Source: Gammaproteobacteria bacterium (GTDB lineage Bacteria > Pseudomonadota > Gammaproteobacteria > UWMA-0217). Taken from it: a DNA stretch of 5,115 bases. Both the position numbers and the translations under genes were made by a program. Positions 1-5,115 of this stretch are shown here, piece by piece (the first letter of the stretch is position 1; each line of letters opens with the position of its first letter). The notes beneath the pieces were generated by a model, which was not told the DNA's origin, made no database searches, and saw only the letters and a program-made list of their open reading frames with translations. The stretch spans positions 1 through 5,115 of the forward strand of contig JALVPS010000245.1 in NCBI GenBank assembly GCA_027031685.1, in the 5' to 3' direction.

Positions 1-121
1 CTGTTCTTCCGCCACGCCGCCCCCCTGCGGCGCGGCCGTCGGTTTCGCGCAGGGCGGCGGTCACGTCGCGGCCGCTCTGGTCCACGGCGCGCCGCAGGGG
101 GGCGGCGTGGCGGAAGAACAG
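1..121. repeat. Perfect 34-bp inverted repeat at the window edge (possible fold-back artefact)
   Basis: Bases 1-34 are an exact reverse complement of 88-121, separated by a 53-nt spacer; pairing breaks at base 35. The 88-121 arm reads sensibly as protein on the minus strand (LFFRHAAPLRR), while the 1-34 arm in the same frame gives a Gly/Arg-rich string (AAGGRRGGRT) that does not resemble the rest of the domain. The repeat starts at base 1, so it may extend beyond the window. A perfect repeat this long inside a coding region is more easily explained by a fold-back join at a contig end than by a natural hairpin, but a real inversion is possible. Confidence 0.9.
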
Positions 122-2506
122 GGGCGCGCCGGTGGGCGCCGGGCCGGCCACCTGCATGCGCTCGTCCAGGGCCATGTCCCAGCCTGGCGGCAGGTCCCAG
201 GCCACCAGGGTGGCGGCGTCCAGGTAGGCGGTCTCCTCCATGGGCTCGGCGATCTTGAGCGCATAGCGGCCGTCCTTGGCGCGCGGCAGGCCGGTCGGCA
301 GCAGGAAGTGCTCCCACGGGCGCGGGGGCGCGTACTCGCCCCGCCCCAGGTTGAAGCCGATGCCGCCCACACCCAGCAGGTCGGAGACGAAGGCGTAGCG
401 CTGCCCGTCCCAGGCGAACAGCACCGGGCAGCTGGCCAGCTGGCGCTGCGTCTCGGCGATGCGATGCAGGCCGGGGGCCAGGCCGGTCTCGGTCTGGTAC
501 ACGCCGTCCGGCCACTGCAGGGCCACGAAGTCGGCGCGGCCCTCCGGCCCCAGGCCGAGCGCCAGGGGCTGCAGCGACTGGCCCGGCCCGCTGCCGGGGC
601 GCCACTGGCCGGCCAGGGTCCAGCGCGAGTCCACGCGCAGCGACACCTGCGTGCCCAGTCCGGAGGCGTTGGAGCGCATGCTGTGGGCCTGCTCCTCGCG
701 CCCGCTCAGGGCCAAGGCCGCGAACGGATAGCGCCCCTTGCCGGCCGGCCACCAGGCCAGCCCGTCGCCGCGCCGCGCCAGCAGGCCGTAGCCCCGCGCC
801 GGCGTGGCCAGCAGCGGCGCCGCGCCGGCCAGCGGCCCGTCCGCGGCAAAGCGCTCGCTGGCCCGGCCCTCGGCCACGGCCAGCACCCGCCAGCCGGCAG
901 GCGTGGCCAGCCACAGGTCCAGGCGGCCATCGCCGTCGGCATCCAGGGCGGCCAGCCAGGCCCAGGCGGGCCACTCCTTGGCCTGCCATAGCGTGCGGCC
1001 CCTGGCCTCGGGCCCGCGCCAAACGCGCAGGGCGCCGTCGGGGGTGACGCCGTACAGCTCCGGCCAGCCGTCGCTGTCCAGGTCGGCGGCCACCGCCGCC
1101 AGCAGGTCGGTGGCACGGAAGTCGGCCCAGCCCTCGGCGGCGTGGTAGTTCCACAGCCGGTCGTTGATGAACACGGCGTGGCCGCCCCCGGGGTGCAGCA
1201 CCACGATGTCCAGGTCGCGGTCGCCATCCAGGTCGACGACCAGCACCTGCCGGCTGGGACGCGCGCCACCGGCCAGCCCCTGGCCGGCGGCCAGGGGGCG
1301 GAAGCTGCCGTCCAGGTTGTTGTTGAACAGCTCGTCCGGGCCGTCGGCGTTGACCGTGAACAGGTCCAGGTCGCCGTCGTGGTCGGCGTCGAACCAGGCG
1401 CAGTCCACCGTGTCGCCGCGCCCGGCGGTGCCGGTGGCGGCGGTCACGTCCTGCCAGCCGTCGGCGGTGCGGCGCCACAACCGATTGGGGCCGCGCCGGC
1501 ACAGGTAGAGGTCGGTGCGGCCGTCGTTGTCGTAGTCGCCCCAGGCGGCGGCACGCACGCCATCGATGCCGCTCAGGGGCGAGTCGGGCACGGCCCGCCA
1601 GCGGCCGTCGGCCGCGCGCCGCAGCAGCCGGCTGCGGCCGGCGCCGTCCACGGTGAGCAGGTTGTCGGCGCGGCCGTCAACGTCCAGATCGGCCAGCGCC
1701 AGCGGCAGCGGCCCGTCGCCGGCGGCCGGGCCGGGCACCGTGCCCGCCGCCCGCGCCGTGTCGAACAGCGCGCCTCGGGGCGGGCGGCCGGTGGCCCGCG
1801 CCGTGGCCGGGGCGTCCAGGGTGATGGCCTCGGCCTTGGGCCCCATGCGCGTGTACTTGAACTCGGCCAGATGGGCCAGCGGGTTGCGGGCCATGCGCTG
1901 ATAGTCGGCCATGAGGGCGCGCGCCTCGTCCAGGCGGCGCAGCCGACGCAGGACCTGGAAGGCGCCGTAGTAGGCACTGCGCAGGTAAGGGTCGCGCTCG
2001 ATGGCGGCGCGGTAGTGGACCAGGGCCGGCTCGGCCTGCCCCTGCTGAGCCAGGCACTGGCCGCTGAAATAGTGGGCATAGGCGTCCCGGTCGTCGGTCG
2101 CCAGCACCTTGCCGAAGTCGACCAGGGCCGCTTGGCAGTCGCCGCCGTGCAGCGCCAGCAGGGCGGCGGTATAGCGCGCGCGCAGGTGGTCTGGATGCAC
2201 GGCCAGCACCCGCCGCAGGCGCGCCAGGGCGCGCTCGCTGTCGCCCTCCTGCTGGCGGTTGAGCGTGGCGATGGCCAGGTTCACCCGCAGATCGGGCTGG
2301 TCCGGGTAACGGGCCACCAGGGCGGCAAACACCTCGTGGGCCGCCGCGTAGTCGAACTGACCCATGAGGCCCACGCCGTGGTTGTTTTCCGCCACCGCTG
2401 CGGGCGGCAGGCCGTGCCCGCCGGCCGGCGCGCCCCCTCCGCCACCGCAGGCAGCCAGCAACAGGGTCAACAACAGGGCGATCAGGAGGCGGTCAATACG
2501 ATTCAC
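1..2506 (-). CDS. FG-GAP/VCBS-repeat, TPR-containing lipoprotein with ASPIC/UnbV-like segment (3' end missing)
   Basis: An unbroken reverse frame of 835 codons starts at GTG 2506-2504 and runs off the left edge. Seen: a lipoprotein signal peptide with lipobox LAAC (Cys20, followed by Gly, so outer-membrane sorting is likely); a Gly-rich linker; TPR-like helical repeats at about residues 40-205; six Asp-rich FG-GAP/VCBS-type motifs near residues 273, 324, 373, 425, 475 and 521 (for example WGDYDNDGRTD and LDADGDGRLD), which in this family form calcium-binding beta-propeller blades; an ASPIC/UnbV-like stretch around 650-680 (QWPDGVYQTE); and a C-terminal module beginning CPVLFAWDG at Cys693. 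The start is fixed by an AGGAG 10 nt upstream and an in-frame TAA at 2542-2540; no other start codon lies between. Inferred role: surface or periplasmic-facing binding or scaffold protein; ligand unknown. Codons 826-835 come from an inverted-repeat arm and are probably not genuine. Composition is extremely GC-rich, unlike the genes to the right. Confidence 0.85.
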   Translation of the reverse strand, partial: MNRIDRLLIALLLTLLLAACGGGGGAPAGGHGLPPAAVAENNHGVGLMGQFDYAAAHEVFAALVARYPDQPDLRVNLAIATLNRQQEGDSERALARLRRVLAVHPDHLRARYTAALLALHGGDCQAALVDFGKVLATDDRDAYAHYFSGQCLAQQGQAEPALVHYRAAIERDPYLRSAYYGAFQVLRRLRRLDEARALMADYQRMARNPLAHLAEFKYTRMGPKAEAITLDAPATARATGRPPRGALFDTARAAGTVPGPAAGDGPLPLALADLDVDGRADNLLTVDGAGRSRLLRRAADGRWRAVPDSPLSGIDGVRAAAWGDYDNDGRTDLYLCRRGPNRLWRRTADGWQDVTAATGTAGRGDTVDCAWFDADHDGDLDLFTVNADGPDELFNNNLDGSFRPLAAGQGLAGGARPSRQVLVVDLDGDRDLDIVVLHPGGGHAVFINDRLWNYHAAEGWADFRATDLLAAVAADLDSDGWPELYGVTPDGALRVWRGPEARGRTLWQAKEWPAWAWLAALDADGDGRLDLWLATPAGWRVLAVAEGRASERFAADGPLAGAAPLLATPARGYGLLARRGDGLAWWPAGKGRYPFAALALSGREEQAHSMRSNASGLGTQVSLRVDSRWTLAGQWRPGSGPGQSLQPLALGLGPEGRADFVALQWPDGVYQTETGLAPGLHRIAETQRQLASCPVLFAWDGQRYAFVSDLLGVGGIGFNLGRGEYAPPRPWEHFLLPTGLPRAKDGRYALKIAEPMEETAYLDAATLVAWDLPPGWDMALDERMQVAGPAPTGAPLFFRHAAPLRRAVDQSGRDVTAALRETDGRAAGGRRGGRT

Positions 2507-2516
2507 GGGCGGGGTA

Positions 2517-2521
2517 CTCCT
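2517..2521 (-). promoter_or_regulatory. Ribosome binding site deciding the GTG start of the lipoprotein gene
   Basis: The minus strand reads AGGAG here, 10 nt before GTG 2506-2504. A nearby ATG at 2525-2523 is out of frame with the lipoprotein gene. This site plus the upstream in-frame stop supports the GTG start, which places the signal peptide and lipobox at the expected distance. Confidence 0.65.
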
Positions 2522-2562
2522 GCATGGAGATCGGAGAGATTAGTTCCACCTTGTCACATGGA

Positions 2563-2575
2563 GCTATGCTCGAAA
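2563..2575 (+). repeat. Candidate left terminal inverted repeat of the IS256 remnant
   Basis: GCTATGCTCGAAA; its reverse complement TTTCGAGCATAGC matches 2966-2977 (TTTCGAGATAGC) apart from one missing C. It lies about 90 bp upstream of the transposase start, a reasonable leader length for this family. The match is short, so chance is not excluded. Confidence 0.4.
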
Positions 2576-2647
2576 GTGGTGTACGGAGGGATTGAGAGAG
2601 GCGGCGTACCCTGCTGGAATCGGATGTTCGAAACTGATTGAACAGCA

Positions 2648-2654
2648 GAGGAGG
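2648..2654 (+). promoter_or_regulatory. Strong ribosome binding site of the IS256 transposase relic
   Basis: GAGGAGG ends 9 nt before ATG 2664-2666. It sets the transposase start at 2664 rather than at an earlier in-frame ATG at 2592, whose extra codons translate IS leader sequence and do not look like transposase. Confidence 0.7.
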
Positions 2655-2663
2655 TACGCCACC

Positions 2664-2911
2664 ATGGGCAAAGATAGCGTAGTTGAATTTCGCAAGCCAG
2701 GGATGGTTGAGGACCCGCTGACGGAGCTGTTGCGACGCGGTGCGCGGCGGCTGATCGAGCAGGCCATCGAGGCGGAGCTGGCCGAGCTGCTGGGGCGGTA
2801 CGAGGGGCAAGTGGACGAGGGGGCCATTGATCACTTCGCGCGTATCTACCAGGCCAGGCACCCCAGGCGGTGGCCTGCCTGGAGAAGGGCAGGTAAGACC
2901 TGCTGGCCTAC
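2664..2911 (+). pseudogene. IS256-family transposase, degenerate (N- and C-terminal pieces joined)
   Basis: Residues 1-53 are a typical IS256-family N-terminus: MGKDSVVEFRKP, then DPLTELLRRGARRLIEQAIE and AELAELLGRYEGQ. At about base 2822 the frame jumps to sequence resembling the C-terminal third of the same family (AIDHFARIYQARHP). The natural continuation (AVACLEKGR, then DLLAY) is in another frame: one base, probably an A, is missing near 2865, and a TAA at 2894-2896 interrupts it where the family usually has an acidic residue. Recognisable similarity ends near 2911. The central DDE catalytic domain and the NPIES region with the last catalytic Glu are absent, so no active transposase can be made. 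At least three lesions (internal deletion, frameshift, nonsense) point to long decay. The literal frame from 2664 runs on to a stop at 2958-2960, but the tail is out-of-frame translation. Confidence 0.85.
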
Positions 2912-2965
2912 GGTGGCTCGCAGTACACGGAGCCAGCCCATCCCCCATCAAATTCAGTGAGGATT

Positions 2966-2977
2966 TTTCGAGATAGC
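2966..2977 (-). repeat. Candidate right terminal inverted repeat of the IS256 remnant
   Basis: TTTCGAGATAGC, the imperfect partner of 2563-2575 (one base shorter). It follows about 50 bp of sequence with no recognisable transposase similarity, so the right side of the element has probably eroded or been rearranged. Confidence 0.35.
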
Positions 2978-3026
2978 AGGCTCAACCCTGTTCTGATAGT
3001 GTCGGACCCAACAGAGATCACTGACC

Positions 3027-4085
3027 GTGGACGAGCACATGAGTCGAGGTACTTTCGATACCGGGAGCCATAAACAAACCGGCGCTGTAGCGGACAGCCC
3101 TGGCGCCGGCAATACACACATCCTCGACGCCTACCTGGAAGAGGGCGATCCTGTTCCCCACATCGTACGACGGACCCTGTATCTGGCGGTCCCCCTGACC
3201 ACGCTATTCCTGATCCTTACCCAGCTGGTACCGAAAAATCTTGATTTCCTGCACCAGCTCGCCGGCGGAGTGATGGGCGATATCGAGGCATGGCGCACTT
3301 ACGTCGATACACGGCTGCGTGTTTCCACAGAAGAGCTGCTGAAACACACCCTGTTGATCACTTACATTTCAATGTACATGGCCATGTGGTGGGTCTATTT
3401 CCAATCGAGGCTCTGCGATGAAGCGGATGCCTGCGGACGGCTAACGCGGCCACTGAAGATACAGTCCTTGCGACGGCTACTGGGATATAGCAGTATGCAC
3501 TGGGACAGCGAGCCCGCGCGTAGTGAACAGCTTGTCGAAACTTATCGGGAAAAGGGCAACGCCGGCATGCAGGTGCTCGCGATTCTAATCGCTGTATCAC
3601 TGCTGATCATCGACAAGATCGTGGACATCCTGCCATTCAACAGCATTGACTCGTTATGGAAGCAAGTGATCGTGTGGTTGGGACTCATGTCGGCATCGGT
3701 ATCCTTCATTGGCTTTGTTCTGTGTGTCGACTCTTTCGACACCATTTTCAACCGATTCAAGACAGAAGCGGTGCGCAACATCATGGTTCACCACTTCTAC
3801 AAGTACACCATCAACCCCCGTTACATCGCCACCGCCTGCATGTTGTTTTCTTTGATCATGCTCCTTGCCTACTACAGTGAAGTGATCGCCTCTCTGGCAA
3901 TCGGCGTGCTCGTGGTGGCGGGATTCAAATTCTGGTTTCCCGACCTGCGCGCCACATGTCGGGGTCTTTACAAGGGACTGCCGCCAAACACCCGTCACCG
4001 CCGCTACAAGACCCTGTCGTTCTTGTTGCTTGTCACCCCACTGGTTCTGCAATCAGTTGTTGCATTCTTGATAGGCAATGCCTGA
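3027..4085 (+). CDS. Unrecognised polytopic membrane protein, about seven predicted helices
   Basis: I do not recognise the family. The 352-residue product has a hydrophilic N-tail (1-45) and hydrophobic segments at about 50-68, 108-125, 180-200, 213-234, 264-282, 284-304 and 329-348. Basic residues cluster at 46-50, 141-150, 243-265 and 308-328 (RHRRYK), which by the positive-inside rule gives N-in/C-out with loops 127-178, 236-263 and 305-328 in the cytoplasm. A 40-residue loop (69-107) would face the periplasm. No nucleotide-binding, protease or transporter signature is visible. Start choice: GTG 3027 has a weak AGAGA 9 nt upstream; ATG 3039 is the alternative, with a poorly placed GACGAG; an in-frame TAG at 2997-2999 limits extension. 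The 3' end overlaps the transporter gene by 8 bp, suggesting a shared transcript and related function. Composition is clearly less GC-rich than the lipoprotein gene. Real gene: confident; function: unknown. Confidence 0.85.
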   Translation: MDEHMSRGTFDTGSHKQTGAVADSPGAGNTHILDAYLEEGDPVPHIVRRTLYLAVPLTTLFLILTQLVPKNLDFLHQLAGGVMGDIEAWRTYVDTRLRVSTEELLKHTLLITYISMYMAMWWVYFQSRLCDEADACGRLTRPLKIQSLRRLLGYSSMHWDSEPARSEQLVETYREKGNAGMQVLAILIAVSLLIIDKIVDILPFNSIDSLWKQVIVWLGLMSASVSFIGFVLCVDSFDTIFNRFKTEAVRNIMVHHFYKYTINPRYIATACMLFSLIMLLAYYSEVIASLAIGVLVVAGFKFWFPDLRATCRGLYKGLPPNTRHRRYKTLSFLLLVTPLVLQSVVAFLIGNA

Positions 4086-4968
4086 TTACCTGTTCGCGGT
4101 GACGAGTGCCATTCTGTGGGCCCTATCCGTTCCCATCATCAGCATCGGCATAAACCGGTCCACCGATAAGGATCGCCGCTCACACGTGTTGGCAGGATTG
4201 ATGACTTCAATGGCATCGGGGACAGCCGCCTTATCTCTCGTGGTTATCGCCCTTGATCAGCCTCTTAGCATTAATCTCGAATTGGCTCTGGCCGGTCTTT
4301 TCACGTTCCCCCTGGCGACGGGAGTCTATTATTTCTCTGGGGTCGCCCTGCGGGGGCGGGCTGATATCGCGGCGCTGTTCAGCAAGGTCAAGCCCTTGTT
4401 CTCAGTTGCTCTTGCCGTGTTAGTACTGCACGAAACCATGGACACGGGCATGGCCGTCAGTCTGGCATTCATCGCCACCGGCACCGTTATGCTGCTTTTG
4501 AGCTCCCTGTCCCACACGGTGAAAACCTCGGGTGTGCTGCTCGGCCTGGTGACGGCACTATTCTGGGCGATTGGCGAATTCTTCATGAAAAGAGGCATGA
4601 TGGACACCCATCCCATCGCAGCTAATCTCTCTGCCTTGACTATTGGTGCGATCCTGTTTTCCCCCTTCGCCATCAGGCCGCTGTATAGCGTCTTCCGCTC
4701 CCGGCATGGCCTTATGTCTTTGTGGCCATTCCTGTTGCACGGCGTTATCAGCTTTGGTATTGCGTATTCTTTCTTCTTTTTTTCTCTTGAACGCATCGGC
4801 CTTGGGCGCACCATACTTATCAATGCCTTCTGGCCGATCCTGGGCATCCTCATTACGGCTCTGATCCGCGTGCTTGCAAAAAAGCGGCTGGAGCTGCATC
4901 CACTGGTGTTGGTGGCCGCACTGCTCCTGCTCTGTGGCAGTCTTTTACAGGCAGCGTCGGTTCAATAA
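4078..4968 (+). CDS. EamA/DMT-superfamily transporter
   Basis: The 296-residue product matches the usual length and layout of drug/metabolite transporters: two tandem halves (about 1-145 and 150-293), each with five hydrophobic helices, in the inner membrane. In the first half the stretch around residues 93-119 (RADIAALFSKVKPLFSV, then a helix ending in HET) has the family's typical small-residue/Pro helix followed by a helix ending in Glu119. The second half repeats this with LERIGLGRTILINAFWPILG at 237-256, then a helix and a basic loop (AKKR). Members export or import amino acids, metabolites or drugs by proton coupling; the sequence does not reveal the substrate. ATG 4078 lies inside the last codons of the upstream gene (8-bp overlap), so translation is probably coupled. 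The stop lies 20 bp before the IS5 end and no clear terminator separates them. Confidence 0.88.
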   Translation: MPDYLFAVTSAILWALSVPIISIGINRSTDKDRRSHVLAGLMTSMASGTAALSLVVIALDQPLSINLELALAGLFTFPLATGVYYFSGVALRGRADIAALFSKVKPLFSVALAVLVLHETMDTGMAVSLAFIATGTVMLLLSSLSHTVKTSGVLLGLVTALFWAIGEFFMKRGMMDTHPIAANLSALTIGAILFSPFAIRPLYSVFRSRHGLMSLWPFLLHGVISFGIAYSFFFFSLERIGLGRTILINAFWPILGILITALIRVLAKKRLELHPLVLVAALLLLCGSLLQAASVQ

Positions 4969-4988
4969 CCGATAAGGAACCAGACATC

Positions 4989-5008
4989 GGCGTTGTTGCA
5001 TAACTCGA
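4989..5008 (+). repeat. Left terminal inverted repeat of the IS5-family element
   Basis: Begins GGCGTTGTTGCATAAC, close to the GGCTTTGTTGCATAAA-type ends known for IS5-family elements. The exact inner limit cannot be set without the right end. Confidence 0.6.
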
Positions 5009-5046
5009 GGGCAGTCCCCATTCAGGGGGGGTGTTCAGGCACTGCA

Positions 5047-5054
5047 GGAGGAGG
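5047..5054 (+). promoter_or_regulatory. Ribosome binding site of the IS5 transposase
   Basis: GGAGGAGG ends 9 nt before ATG 5064-5066. It supports this start for a coding region too short at the window edge to be judged by length. Confidence 0.7.
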
Positions 5055-5063
5055 CGAAGAGCG

Positions 5064-5115
5064 ATGTCGCAGCCGAAGCGGAGGTATCGGGTCAGGAACT
5101 GGCCTGCTTACAATG
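5064..5115 (+). CDS. IS5-family transposase, N-terminal 17 codons
   Basis: The visible peptide is MSQPKRRYRVRNWPAYN. The RNWPAYN motif close to a basic N-terminus is characteristic of IS5-family transposases, where it is normally followed by an LxxRGSLTxW motif and later the DDE catalytic residues; none of those lie in the window. The gene is cut by the window edge, so whether it is intact is unknown. It follows the terminal repeat and leader in the usual order and shares the transporter's orientation. Confidence 0.8.
   Translation, partial: MSQPKRRYRVRNWPAYN

Larger units (their letters stand above)
2561..2977 (+). mobile_element. Remnant of an IS256-family insertion sequence (internally deleted)
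   Basis: The element contains a leader, a strong ribosome binding site and a broken IS256-type transposase gene. Its ends are proposed from an imperfect inverted pair: GCTATGCTCGAAA at 2563-2575 and TTTCGAGATAGC at 2966-2977 match as reverse complements except for one missing base. No 8-bp target duplication is visible outside these ends, so the remnant is old, rearranged, or the ends are placed slightly wrong. At about 0.4 kb it is far shorter than a full IS256 element (about 1.3 kb). The left end lies only about 55 bp upstream of the lipoprotein start, so it may have displaced that gene's original promoter. Family assignment is good; boundaries are tentative. Confidence 0.6.
4989..5115 (+). 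mobile_element. Left end of an IS5-family insertion sequence (runs off the window)
   Basis: GGCGTTGTTGCATAACTCGAG at 4989-5009 resembles the GGCTTTGTTGCATAAA-type termini of IS5-family (IS903-like) elements. It is followed by a 54-nt leader, a strong ribosome binding site and the start of an IS5-type transposase. The right end, and therefore the target duplication, lies outside the window, so completeness is unknown. It inserted just behind the transporter gene without breaking it. Confidence 0.75.

Noticed and set aside
1142..2641. 499-codon plus-strand open frame opposite the lipoprotein gene, and similar plus-strand frames at 107-991, 459-731 and 804-1148
   Set aside because: Their translations are low-complexity (Gln/Gly/Ala/Val/Arg-rich) with no domain or membrane pattern, as expected for antisense frames of a very GC-rich gene; the minus-strand frame has a lipobox and repeat motifs.
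2592..2663. Earlier ATG as the transposase start
   Set aside because: The added residues are translated IS leader; the strong ribosome binding site and family-like N-terminus begin at 2664.
2493..2951. 152-codon minus-strand frame across the IS256 relic
   Set aside because: It is antisense to the recognisable transposase fragment and shows no protein features of its own.
2960..3010. Promoter for the membrane gene pair
   Set aside because: Some AT-rich stretches are present (GGATTTTTCG, TGATAGTGT), but no -35/-10 pair with proper spacing could be defended.
3358..4052. Minus-strand frames opposite the membrane protein gene
   Set aside because: They are His/Arg/Cys-rich shadows without start signals; the plus-strand frame has clear alternating helices and loops.
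4966..4993. Possible terminator hairpin CCGAT/ATCGG after the transporter gene
   Set aside because: Only a 5-bp stem with a 12-nt loop and no T-run follows; its right arm also overlaps the IS5 terminus.

Overview
The window looks like a piece of bacterial chromosome from a GC-rich Gram-negative organism, probably a proteobacterium. The basis is a lipobox lipoprotein of the FG-GAP/UnbV type, very GC-rich codon use on the left, and insertion sequences of the IS256 and IS5 families. The species cannot be told from the sequence.

Region 1 (1-2506, minus strand) is filled by one large reading frame that is open at the left edge. It encodes a predicted outer-membrane lipoprotein: signal peptide with lipobox, TPR-like helical repeats, six Asp-rich FG-GAP/VCBS-type repeats, an ASPIC/UnbV-like segment, and a conserved-looking C-terminal module. 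All the long plus-strand frames in this region are shadows of this gene. The first 34 bases are a perfect reverse complement of 88-121. The gene therefore probably stops being genuine around base 34, and the window edge may be a fold-back (assembly or amplification) artefact.

Region 2 (about 2561-2977) is a decayed IS256-family element. The first ~53 residues of a transposase are joined to a short C-terminal piece. The whole catalytic centre is missing, and the remnant also carries a frameshift and a nonsense codon. Base composition changes clearly here, from extremely GC-rich on the left to moderate on the right.

Region 3 (3027-4968, plus strand) holds two genes overlapping by 8 bp: an unrecognised seven-helix membrane protein and a ten-helix EamA/DMT-type transporter. 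The overlap suggests translational coupling and a shared role at the inner membrane, but the substrate is unknown.

Region 4 (4989-5115, plus strand) is the left end of an IS5-family element: terminal sequence, leader, strong ribosome binding site and the first 17 codons of its transposase. It begins 20 bp after the transporter stop and runs off the window.

Overall, a two-gene membrane module of different composition sits between a dead IS256 relic and an IS5 copy, next to a large surface lipoprotein gene. The module is the most open question here. No RNA gene, CRISPR array or clear terminator was seen.
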